NCBI GenBank assembly: GCA_013177945.1
Contig: JABLXW010000011.1
Span: 62,001 to 126,000 of the forward strand
Length of the DNA: 64,000 bases
Direction: 5' to 3'
Source: Bacillota bacterium
Lineage (GTDB): Bacteria; Bacillota; DSM-12270; Thermacetogeniales; Thermacetogeniaceae
A model generated the notes under the pieces. That model made no database searches and had not been told where the DNA came from. It saw only the letters and a program-made list of their open reading frames with translations. The translations under genes and the position numbers were made by a program. Positions 1-7,325 of the stretch are shown piece after piece. The first letter of the stretch is position 1; each line of letters starts with the position of its first letter.

Positions 1-1
1 G

Positions 2-196
2 GAAGAAACCCTGCGGCGCCTCGCCCGCAGGGTTTCGGAGCGGGTGCGGCGATCGAAGAAGGACATCGCCCTGGAGCCGATGACCCCCCAGGAGCGGCGC
101 GTCATTCACATGGAGCTGCAGGAGAATCCCTGGGTTTACACCATCAGCCAGGGGGAGGAGCCGTACCGTAAGGTGGTTGTCTGCCTGCGCCGTTAA
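2..196 (+). CDS. jag: Jag/KhpB RNA-binding protein, C-terminal end (partial)
   Basis: Only the last 64 codons are inside the window; the start lies to the left. The readable part is an R3H domain: LEPMTPQERRVIHMELQ, followed by VYTISQGEEPYRKVVV, which is the usual ending of Jag (KhpB), a cytoplasmic single-strand nucleic-acid-binding protein linked to cell elongation and small-RNA binding in Firmicutes. In Firmicutes jag normally follows rpmH-rnpA-yidC and precedes mnmE, as it does here. A strong terminator follows. The identification is firm for the R3H domain; the rest of the protein cannot be seen. Confidence 0.9.
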   Translation, partial: EETLRRLARRVSERVRRSKKDIALEPMTPQERRVIHMELQENPWVYTISQGEEPYRKVVVCLRR

Positions 197-242
197 CAGC
201 TGCTTTGACCGGGCTGCCGCAGGGCGGACCTGTCTGGAAACC

Positions 243-276
243 AGGGGGCCTTAAAGGCTCCCCTTTTTCTTTTTTA
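243..276 (+). terminator. Rho-independent terminator after jag
   Basis: Stem AGGGGGCC / GGCTCCCCT (one bulged T) around a TTAAA loop, followed directly by TTTTTCTTTTTT. It separates jag from mnmE, so mnmE probably has its own promoter. A weak candidate is TTGAGT (279-284) and TATAGG (302-307), 17 bases apart. Confidence 0.85.
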
Positions 277-344
277 ATTTGAGTTTCAGGATGGTAGAAT
301 ATATAGGGAATATATTGGGGAAGCAGCAGTTGGGGAGGTCTGAC

Positions 345-1802
345 GTGAGGCTCGATCAGGGCGAGGCAGCACCGAGGGATGAACATCTACAAAAACCGGG
401 GGAGTGTTCCGTAGGCCCCGCTGCAGGCGACGACCTTATTGCAGCCCTGGGCACGCCGGTGGGAGAGGCGGCGATCGGCATCATCCGCCTGAGCGGGCGC
501 GGCGCCGTGGAGCTTGTAGAGCGGATCTTCCGCCCCCGGCGTTCCGCCCTGCGCCTGAGCGAGGCGCCGTCCCACACAATGCACCTTGGTGCAATCTGTA
601 CGCCGGAGGGGGAGGTTCTCGACGAGGTCCTGGTTGCTGTGATGCGGGCGCCCCGCACGTACACCTGCGAGGACGTGGTGGAGATCTACTGCCACGGGGG
701 GGTGATCCCTGTCAGGTCTGTTTTGGATCTGGTGCTGAAGGAGGGGGCGCGCCTCGCAGAGCCGGGAGAATTCACGAAAAGGGCTTTTCTGAACGGGAGG
801 ATCGACCTCGCCCAGGCGGAGGCGGTGCTGGATCTGATCAGGGCGCGCAGCGAAGCCGGGAGGGAAATTGCCTTGAGGCAGCTTGGAGGGGAGGTTTCCC
901 GCGCCGTCGCGGAACTCAGGGCCCAGATCAGAGGAATCCTTGCCGGGGTGGAGGCTGAACTGGACTTCCCGGAGGATGTGGAACCGCTGGCAAAAGAGGA
1001 ACGCGGGAAAAAGATTAAGGATCTTGTGGAGAGAATAGACCATCTTCTCAAAGGGGGAGAGGTTGGCCGCTTTTACCGCGAGGGGCTTGCAACAACCCTT
1101 CTGGGGAAGCCGAACGTCGGGAAGTCCACCCTCTTGAACCTGCTCGTGGAAGAGGAGAGGGCGCTGGTTACCGAGGTCCCGGGGACGACGCGCGATCTGA
1201 TCGAGGAGGTTGTGGTGATCAGGGGGATTCCCCTGCGCCTGATCGACACCGCGGGGATCAGGGAGCATGCGGATCTGGTTGAGCGCCTCGGGATCGCCCG
1301 CGCCCGTGAGGCTGTCGCTCGCGCCGACCTGGTGCTTGCGGTTTTTGACGCGGGAGCGGGGCTTTCAGAGGAGGACCGGCTCGTGCTCGACCTGCTCCGG
1401 GGGAAGCGGGGGCTGGCGGTCCTGAACAAGGTTGATCTCCCGGAGAAGCGCCTGACAAAAGAGGATCTTGTGTCTCTCGCGGAGGGGAAGCCTGTTGTTG
1501 AGGTTTCCGCCCGCTATGGCTGGGGCCGGGAGCAGCTGGAGGAGAAGATCTGGGAGGTCGTCGGGGCGGGGGCGGTTGCTGCCGAGCCTGTGCTGATCAC
1601 CAGGGCGCGCCACCAGGCTGTCTTGAGGCGTGTCGCGGCAGATCTCCGGGCAGCCCTCCAGGCCCTCGAGGAGGGCTGGCCCCTGGACTGCGTTGCCGTC
1701 GATTTGTGGAACGCATGGTTCGCCCTGGGTGAAATCACCGGGGAAGCCGTGGGCGAGGACATAATTGACGAAATTTTCAGTGAATTCTGCATCGGCAAGT
1801 AG
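345..1802 (+). CDS. mnmE: tRNA-modification GTPase MnmE
   Basis: GTPase that works with MnmG to add the (carboxymethyl)aminomethyl group to C5 of wobble uridine 34. The protein shows the N-terminal folate-binding domain (ALGTPVGEAAIGIIRLSG), a helical domain, and an inserted Ras-like G domain with GKPNVGKST (P-loop), DTAGIRE (switch II) and NKVDL (base specificity). It ends in FCIGK, carrying the catalytic C-terminal Cys of the family. I chose GTG 345 because GGGGAGG lies 6 bases before it; upstream in-frame starts (TTG 279, ATG 291) lack such a site. At 485 aa it is slightly long (usual about 455-460) owing to a 35-residue N-terminal extension. rsmG follows after 5 bases; the usual partner mnmG is not between them. 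Confidence 0.95.
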   Translation: MRLDQGEAAPRDEHLQKPGECSVGPAAGDDLIAALGTPVGEAAIGIIRLSGRGAVELVERIFRPRRSALRLSEAPSHTMHLGAICTPEGEVLDEVLVAVMRAPRTYTCEDVVEIYCHGGVIPVRSVLDLVLKEGARLAEPGEFTKRAFLNGRIDLAQAEAVLDLIRARSEAGREIALRQLGGEVSRAVAELRAQIRGILAGVEAELDFPEDVEPLAKEERGKKIKDLVERIDHLLKGGEVGRFYREGLATTLLGKPNVGKSTLLNLLVEEERALVTEVPGTTRDLIEEVVVIRGIPLRLIDTAGIREHADLVERLGIARAREAVARADLVLAVFDAGAGLSEEDRLVLDLLRGKRGLAVLNKVDLPEKRLTKEDLVSLAEGKPVVEVSARYGWGREQLEEKIWEVVGAGAVAAEPVLITRARHQAVLRRVAADLRAALQALEEGWPLDCVAVDLWNAWFALGEITGEAVGEDIIDEIFSEFCIGK

Positions 1803-1807
1803 GCCGG

Positions 1808-2599
1808 GTGAGAGCGAAGGTGGATCAGGAGCTTGAGGTCCTGGCGGCGGGAGCCCGCGAACTCGGAATAGTTCTGGGGCCGGAGCAGCAGGACCAGTTC
1901 CGCCGGTACGCGGAACTCCTGCTGGAGTGGAACAAAAAGACAAACCTGGTCAGGATTAAGTCTCTTGCTGAGTTGTTCCGGAACCACTTTCTTGATTCTC
2001 TCTGGTGCGCGGCAGGCTGCGCTTTCCGGGACGGCCACCGCCTCCTTGATCTGGGGAGCGGCGCCGGTTTCCCCGGGATTCCCCTGAAGATCTCTTTTCC
2101 CGGTGTGCGGGTTTTCCTGCTTGAGGCGCAGCGGAAGCGCTGCGCCTTTCTGCAGGAGGTGTGCCGCGCCCTGGAGCTGGATGCCTGCACCGTTCTTGCC
2201 GGGCGGGCGGAGGATCTGGGGCGTCTTCCCGGTCTGCGCGCTGCCTTCGACCGCGTTGTCGTCAGGGCGCTTGCCCGGCTTCCCGTGATCCTTGAACTCG
2301 GCCTCCCTTTTTTGCTGCCCGGCGGTTTGCTCGTGGCCCTGAAGGGCCGGGACGTTGAACGGGAGCTGGAGGAGGCGCGGGCTGCCCTGGAGGTGCTGGG
2401 GGGTGAGGTCGCACGGGTGATTCCCTACCGTTTTCCCGGCGAAGTCGGGAGGCACGTGGTGACGGTCAGGAAGGTTGCCCCAACTCCGGACGGCTACCCC
2501 AGGCGCGCCGGGATTCCGGCGCGCCGTCCCCTGTGCGGTGGGGGCAAGAAGCGGGGAGGGTTTGGGAGAGGAGGTTTGAACCGGGGTGATGCAGGATAA
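1808..2599 (+). CDS. rsmG: 16S rRNA (guanine-527-N7)-methyltransferase RsmG
   Basis: SAM-dependent enzyme (GidB) that makes m7G527 in 16S rRNA. The N-terminal helix region has YAELLLEWNKKTNLVRI and the SAM-binding motif is LLDLGSGAGFPGIPLKI, both diagnostic. The usual end (YPRRAGIPARRPL) is followed by about 20 extra Gly/Arg/Lys-rich residues that most homologues lack, giving 263 aa instead of about 240. The GTG start sits 5 bases after the mnmE stop, so the two genes are probably cotranscribed and translationally coupled. Confidence 0.95.
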   Translation: MRAKVDQELEVLAAGARELGIVLGPEQQDQFRRYAELLLEWNKKTNLVRIKSLAELFRNHFLDSLWCAAGCAFRDGHRLLDLGSGAGFPGIPLKISFPGVRVFLLEAQRKRCAFLQEVCRALELDACTVLAGRAEDLGRLPGLRAAFDRVVVRALARLPVILELGLPFLLPGGLLVALKGRDVERELEEARAALEVLGGEVARVIPYRFPGEVGRHVVTVRKVAPTPDGYPRRAGIPARRPLCGGGKKRGGFGRGGLNRGDAG

Positions 2600-2669
2600 T
2601 GTCCGGGTGTGTCGAAGGAAAAGATTGAGAAGGAAGAGATAAAGTCTAGCATGTTGGGGGGTTTTCTGG

Positions 2670-3497
2670 TTGTGGAGGATTGCTCGGGGGAGTGAGCAGC
2701 AGGGCGAGGTTTTTCAGGTAGCCCTGGACAAGATCAGATTCGGCCGCTTCCAGCCGCGCTTTCAGATCGAGGAGGCGGATCTGGCGGATCTCGTTGCCTC
2801 GATCCGCGAGGTAGGCGTCCTGCAGCCCGTCCTGGTCCGGCCGTGCGGCGCCGGCTATGAATTGATCGCCGGAGAGAGGCGCGTGCGGGCGAGCATGCTG
2901 GCCGGCCTGAAGCAGATCCCCGCGGTCGTCAGGGAGTTGAGCGATGCCCAGGCAACGGAGGTTGCCCTGATCGAGAACATCCAGCGGCGGAGCCTGCATT
3001 TTTTTGAAGAGGCGGAGGGCTATGCAAAGCTGATCAGAGAGTTCCGGCTGACTCAGGCCGAGGTTGCCAGGCGGATGGGCCTGAGCCAGAGCACGGTGGC
3101 AAACAAACTGCGCCTGCTCCGGCTTGACCCTGAGATCCGGCTCCAGATTTATCAGCAGAAACTCTCGGAGCGCCACGCCCGCGCCCTGCTTGAACTGCCG
3201 GACAAGGAGTTGCAGCAGAAGGTTCTCAGCCTGGCTGCAGCCCGGGAGTTCAGCGTCTCCGAATGGGAGAAGCTGATCCGGCTCGAAAAGGATCGGATTA
3301 TTTCCCGGGAAATAAAAAAAAGGAAGAAGTGCCGCGTAAAGCCCCTGATCAGGGACCTGCGCCTCTTTCTCAACTCCCTGGAGCGTGGCGTGGAAACACT
3401 GAGGGCTGCAGGCCTGGAGGTTCACCTCCATCACCACAAGGAAGAGCACATTCTGCGGATCATGATCGAGGTTGTGGCAAGTGGTTCCCAGGGTTGA
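2670..3497 (+). CDS. noc: Nucleoid occlusion protein Noc (ParB family)
   Basis: ParB-fold CTPase/DNA-binding protein of 275 aa. N-terminal ParB domain: FGRFQPR, then GERRVRA (CTP-binding box) and TEVALIENIQRRSL. The helix-turn-helix is LTQAEVARRMGLSQSTVANKLRLLRL. Noc differs from Spo0J in its DNA-recognition helix and in its binding site; I call this Noc rather than Spo0J from its position after rsmG, because a separate soj-spo0J pair exists at 13.1-14.7 kb, and because a perfect Noc-binding palindrome lies in the gene. The start is TTG 2670 with GGGGGG about 9 bases upstream. Noc blocks division over the nucleoid by spreading from its sites and binding membrane through an N-terminal helix; a clear amphipathic helix is not evident here. 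Confidence 0.88.
   Translation: MWRIARGSEQQGEVFQVALDKIRFGRFQPRFQIEEADLADLVASIREVGVLQPVLVRPCGAGYELIAGERRVRASMLAGLKQIPAVVRELSDAQATEVALIENIQRRSLHFFEEAEGYAKLIREFRLTQAEVARRMGLSQSTVANKLRLLRLDPEIRLQIYQQKLSERHARALLELPDKELQQKVLSLAAAREFSVSEWEKLIRLEKDRIISREIKKRKKCRVKPLIRDLRLFLNSLERGVETLRAAGLEVHLHHHKEEHILRIMIEVVASGSQG
3299..3314. promoter_or_regulatory. Noc-binding site (NBS) inside noc
   Basis: TATTTCCCGGGAAATA is a perfect 16-base palindrome identical to the published Bacillus subtilis Noc-binding consensus. It lies within the coding region near the 3' end of the gene itself. It is distinct from the parS-type site at 13048. See findings. Confidence 0.85.
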
Positions 3498-4092
3498 GGT
3501 GAAGTGGGATGAGGAGTTCAGGTGCTATGATGTCGTGGTCCGGGACCCGGGCGCGACCGTTGCCGATTACGAGGAGGGGTTTGGCAGGCTTGCTGCAGGT
3601 GAGGTGCGGAGGGCCTATGCCCCCTCCTGCCTGGGGTGCAGCCTCTGCTGCCGGGGGCGGCTTCCGCTGACCAGCCTCGACGTCGCGAGGTTTCAGGCCG
3701 GGGGTGTGGGCGCAGGGCTGAGCTGGAGAGAGTGGGTAAGGAGATATGCGACGGTCCGGCGCGCGGGAAAGTGCTTCGACATTACCCTGCGCTTGAGTTC
3801 AAAAGGGGTCTGCCTGTTTTGGGACGAGTTCCGCGGCCTCTGCGGTGTTTACTCCCTGAGGCCCCTGATCTGCCGGACGTATTTCTGCTGGCCGGTCTCC
3901 TGGCGGGCAGAGCAGCTGCGCTCCCGGATTGTGAATACAGGGGAGGACGAACTGGTGCGCCTCTCCCTTTTTACGGCAGCCGGTTCTGCCAGGCAGAGAA
4001 ACCCCTTTGCCGGAAAGCGCGATTACCGGCAGGTCCTGCTGAGAGACCTCTGCTCCCGGAGGCTGTGGCGGATCCTCACCTCTGACACCTGA
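3481..4092 (+). CDS. YkgJ-family cysteine-cluster protein
   Basis: Protein of 203 aa with the YkgJ (CxxCxxxCC-type) cysteine cluster: CLGCSLCCRG near residue 45, then a Cys in GKCFDI, CLFWDEFRGLCGVYSLRPLICRTYFC further on. These Cys residues are thought to bind zinc or an Fe-S cluster; the biochemical role of the family is unknown. The coding region overlaps the end of noc by 17 bases. I chose GTG 3481 because GAGG lies 9 bases upstream; TTG 3472 and GTG 3499 are also possible. The next gene is on the opposite strand, ending at 4156. Confidence 0.75.
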   Translation: MVPRVEVKWDEEFRCYDVVVRDPGATVADYEEGFGRLAAGEVRRAYAPSCLGCSLCCRGRLPLTSLDVARFQAGGVGAGLSWREWVRRYATVRRAGKCFDITLRLSSKGVCLFWDEFRGLCGVYSLRPLICRTYFCWPVSWRAEQLRSRIVNTGEDELVRLSLFTAAGSARQRNPFAGKRDYRQVLLRDLCSRRLWRILTSDT

Positions 4093-4155
4093 TTTTCCGG
4101 GAGCTGCTTTTTTTGGAGGACCGGCAAAAGGCTCCCTCCCCTGTTCCCTTTTCCA

Positions 4156-5385
4156 TTAGAGCCTGTTAAACAGCTTCAGGTAATTCAGGATGTTCGTGGT
4201 AATCAGAAAGTTTTTACGCACTTTTTCCCTCCCGGCCCTCCCCATTTCACCGGCCAGCGTGGGGTTCCGCAGCAGGGTGAGGACCCTCTCGGCGCACTCT
4301 TCTACTGTATTCACCAGATACCCGTTGACGCCGTCATCGATCTGGTACCTGATTCCTCCCACGTTTCCGCCGACAACGGGCGTTTCCTTCCAGAGTCCTT
4401 CGGCGACAGTCAGGCCAAAACCCTCCCTGATGGATTTCTGCAGAAGCACATCCGAGAAGGTCTGAAAGGCGTTGACCTCGAGGCTGGAGACGCCGTTCAT
4501 ATCCGTGATGATTTTAATGTCGTAGTCCTCCCCGGCCTTGCGCAGGGTGCGGTAGAGGTAATCCCACCCTTCGGGGTCGTCGGCTGCCATCGATCCCACC
4601 AGAGCCAGCTGGGCTTCGGGAAAATCCTTTTTAACAATTCTGTAGGCATCGATTACTCCCAGGGGATCTTTCCAGGGATCGAAGCGGGAGACCTGGGAGA
4701 CCAGGGGCCTGTTGATGTCCACCCCGAACCTGCTGACGATCCTCCTCACCTCTTCTTCCTCCAGGGGAACGTTCTTGGGGCTGAGGGGGTCGATCGCCGG
4801 TGTGAAGAAGGTAAGGCCGGGCAGGCTCTCGTGCTCCTTTACGAAATCGCGCGCCGTAAAAATGCAGGCATCGTACTGCTTGATGAACTGGTGCAGAAAG
4901 CTCCAGGATTCCGGGTCGGGTGTGGAGGTATCGATATGGCAGCGCCAGATCCATTTTGCCCTGCTCTCTTTTCGGAAGTTGATGAGTGCCGCCGGCTGGG
5001 GATCGTGGACCACGATAAAGTCGTAGCGCCAGTCCTGCATGGAGGCCGCGTTTATCTCATTGTACCTCAGGTAAATTTCCTTTGCTTCGGGGCTCAACCC
5101 TCCTTCCTGGCCCTGCAGGCAGTTGTGAAAGGCTTTGGTTGCGGTGTAAAACTCTCTGGCGCCTTCCATTTTCCACCAGTCTATCTGAATGCCCATGTCT
5201 CTTGAGAGCGGCACCAGAGAATGGAGAATCTCCGCGACGCCGCCGCCGAAAGATGTGGCGTTGATCATCGCGATTTTTTTGTGGGCGAGCTTTTTGACGT
5301 AGTACTCCAGCTGGAGTTTCGTGTCGATGTCGATGATCTCCTGATAGTCCCTGTATCTTTTGTCTTGAGTTTTCACAAGCTCCAT
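4156..5385 (-). CDS. treT: Trehalose synthase TreT-type glycosyltransferase (GT4)
   Basis: GT-B retaining glycosyltransferase of 409 aa resembling TreT, which reversibly joins NDP-glucose and glucose into trehalose. The N-terminal Rossmann domain has INATSFGGGVAEILHSLVPL, typical of TreT, followed by WRCHIDTSTP and VVHDPQPAAL. The C-terminal domain has SQVSRFDPWKDPLGVIDAY and the EX7E motif region SIREGFGLTVAEGLWKETPVV. ATG 5385 fits the family N-terminus (MELVKTQDKRYRDY) and has AGGGGG upstream; ATG 5427 would add 14 residues and overlap the divergent treZ. It is divergent from treZ, so the gap 5386-5476 must hold both promoters. A trehalose phosphorylase is a less likely alternative. Confidence 0.85.
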   Translation of the reverse strand: MELVKTQDKRYRDYQEIIDIDTKLQLEYYVKKLAHKKIAMINATSFGGGVAEILHSLVPLSRDMGIQIDWWKMEGAREFYTATKAFHNCLQGQEGGLSPEAKEIYLRYNEINAASMQDWRYDFIVVHDPQPAALINFRKESRAKWIWRCHIDTSTPDPESWSFLHQFIKQYDACIFTARDFVKEHESLPGLTFFTPAIDPLSPKNVPLEEEEVRRIVSRFGVDINRPLVSQVSRFDPWKDPLGVIDAYRIVKKDFPEAQLALVGSMAADDPEGWDYLYRTLRKAGEDYDIKIITDMNGVSSLEVNAFQTFSDVLLQKSIREGFGLTVAEGLWKETPVVGGNVGGIRYQIDDGVNGYLVNTVEECAERVLTLLRNPTLAGEMGRAGREKVRKNFLITTNILNYLKLFNRL

Positions 5386-5476
5386 TTTGCTATGAACCCC
5401 CTGCCTGATATAGATTTTTTTAAACATGGCAATACTTTATTCTGGGAGCCCACCTGCGGAAAGGACTATTTATACT

Positions 5477-7279
5477 ATGTTCAATATGGGTGCAAATATT
5501 ATCGACCGCGCAAAAAGCAGGGTCTCATTCAGAGTTTTTGCCTACAATAAGCGAAAAGTGAGCCTGATCGTCAAGACCGGTGAGCGCCAAACGGTGTTTC
5601 CGATGACCGAGGAAGCACCCCACATCTACAGCACGGTTGTTGAGGGGCTGGGGCTGGACCTGCTCTACAAGTTCAGGCTGGACGAAGAAGGGGAATTCCC
5701 GGATCCCTACTCCAACTTTCAGCCCTTCGGCGTGCACGGTTTTTCCCGGCTGATCGACCACGAAGCCTACCGGTGGCAGGACCTGCAGTGGAAAGGGAAA
5801 TGCCTGGAGGAACTGGTCATTATGGAAATCCACGTAGGAACGTTTACGGAGGCCGGCACCTTCCGGGCGGTGGTTGAAAAGCTCGACTACCTCCTGGAAC
5901 TGGGAGTTAACGCCATCGAACTGATGCCTGTAGTCCAGACTCCGGGAAGATGGAATTGGGGCTACGACGGGGTCAACCTGTTCAGCGTAAATCACAACTA
6001 CGGGACGCCTGATGATTTGAAGTACCTGGTGGACTGCTGCCACCAGAAGCAGATCGCCGTGGTCCTGGATGTTGTTTACAACCACTTCGGCCCGGAGGGG
6101 AACTACCTGCCCCGCTACGGGCCCTACCTCACCGACAGGTATAGAACGCCCTGGGGGCCTGCTGTTAATTTCGACGGCCGGTACAGCGAGTACACCAGGA
6201 GAATGGTTCTCGACAGTGTGCGCTACTGGCTCGAGGTTTACCGTTTTGACGGCCTGAGGCTGGATGCCGTCCACGCCATTAAGGACAGCAGCCCCACCCA
6301 TATTCTCAAGGAGATAAGCGCGGCCGTGAAGGCCGCAGCCGCCAGGCAGAACCGCAAAAAGTTTGTTGTTGCCGAAAGTGATGAGAACAACGTCCGCCTG
6401 ATTAACCCTCCGGAAAAAGGAGGTTGCGGCATTGACGCCCAGTGGATGGACGATTTTCACCACTGCATCCACACGGTGCTGACCGGAGAAAGAAAGGGGT
6501 ATTACGTGGACTACGGCCGCCTCGAGGACCTGAAAAAGGTCTATAAAAACTTCCTGTACACCGGCCAGTATTCGAAGTACTGGAGAGGGAGGCGGGGGAC
6601 CGATGCCTCCGAAAATCCCGGGAAGCAGTTCGTGGTCGCCCTCCAGAACCACGATCAGGTGGGCAACAGGGCCTGGGGCGACCGCCTCTCCACCCTCGTG
6701 GATTTCCCCTATTTGAAGGCCGCCGCCGGGCTGCTCTTTTTCTCCCCTTATGTACCCCTGATCTTCATGGGGGAGGAATACGGGGAGCGGAATCCGTTCT
6801 TGTTTTTTACGGACTACCAGGACCCGGGGCTGCAGGAGGCGGTTTCCCGCGGGAGAAAGGAAGAGTTTAAAGCCTTCGGCTGGGAAGAGGTTCCCGACCC
6901 CCAGGACCCGGAGTGCTTCTACCGTTCCAGGCTGACGCCCCGGCGCCTCTGGAGCAGGCAAAACCACCAGCTCTTCAACTTTTACCGCGACCTGATCAGG
7001 CTGCGCATGACCCACCCCGTTCTGAAAAACCTGGACAAAGAAAACCTGGAGGTAAAAGTGGATGAACTGCGAAGGATCGTCGAGATAACCCGTTGGAACC
7101 GGCAGGTGAAGCTGACAGGTGTGTTTAACCTGGGCGGCACCGAAATCGCGCTCGGCAGCTATCCGGGCAGGCAGATTTTCAACTCCTCCTGGAAGCCTTA
7201 CGGCGGGAGCCAGGAAGGAGAGAGCAGGAGGCTGGAGAGGGGGCAGATGGTTGTTTTTGAAGCACCTCTTCCCGCGTGA
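5477..7279 (+). CDS. treZ: Malto-oligosyltrehalose trehalohydrolase TreZ (GH13)
   Basis: Releases trehalose from the reducing end of malto-oligosyltrehalose made by TreY. It is a GH13 enzyme: N-terminal early-set domain (SRVSFRVFAYNKRKVSL), then the TIM barrel with ELMPV, VVLDVVYNHFGPEGNY, DGLRLDAVHAI (nucleophile Asp near residue 260), VVAESDENNVR (acid/base Glu) and QNHDQVGNR (third acid). HFGPEGNYL after the first motif is typical of TreZ. I prefer ATG 5477, with GGAAAGG upstream, giving 600 aa; ATG 5426 shares its CATG with the alternative treT start. Convergent with treY, 46 bases apart. Confidence 0.92.
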   Translation: MFNMGANIIDRAKSRVSFRVFAYNKRKVSLIVKTGERQTVFPMTEEAPHIYSTVVEGLGLDLLYKFRLDEEGEFPDPYSNFQPFGVHGFSRLIDHEAYRWQDLQWKGKCLEELVIMEIHVGTFTEAGTFRAVVEKLDYLLELGVNAIELMPVVQTPGRWNWGYDGVNLFSVNHNYGTPDDLKYLVDCCHQKQIAVVLDVVYNHFGPEGNYLPRYGPYLTDRYRTPWGPAVNFDGRYSEYTRRMVLDSVRYWLEVYRFDGLRLDAVHAIKDSSPTHILKEISAAVKAAAARQNRKKFVVAESDENNVRLINPPEKGGCGIDAQWMDDFHHCIHTVLTGERKGYYVDYGRLEDLKKVYKNFLYTGQYSKYWRGRRGTDASENPGKQFVVALQNHDQVGNRAWGDRLSTLVDFPYLKAAAGLLFFSPYVPLIFMGEEYGERNPFLFFTDYQDPGLQEAVSRGRKEEFKAFGWEEVPDPQDPECFYRSRLTPRRLWSRQNHQLFNFYRDLIRLRMTHPVLKNLDKENLEVKVDELRRIVEITRWNRQVKLTGVFNLGGTEIALGSYPGRQIFNSSWKPYGGSQEGESRRLERGQMVVFEAPLPA

Positions 7280-7280
7280 A

Positions 7281-7314
7281 GCCGGCCCGCCGCTTTTTCA
7301 GCCTCCGGGCCGGC
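7281..7314. terminator. Hairpin between convergent treZ and treY
   Basis: Perfect 9-base inverted repeat GCCGGCCCG / CGGGCCGGC with a 16-base loop containing CTTTTTC, filling the gap between two converging genes. There is no long T-run on either side, so termination is inferred from position and stem strength. Confidence 0.5.
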
Positions 7315-7325
7315 GCCCCGGATTT

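Noticed and set aside
279-344. Upstream start codons of mnmE (TTG 279, ATG 291)
   Set aside because: No ribosome site; GTG 345 has GGGGAGG at 6 bases, and the family N-terminus does not need the extra residues.
387-1268. Long open frame on the minus strand within mnmE
   Set aside because: Antisense shadow of a high-GC gene: no family-like sequence, and the plus strand carries an unambiguous GTPase.
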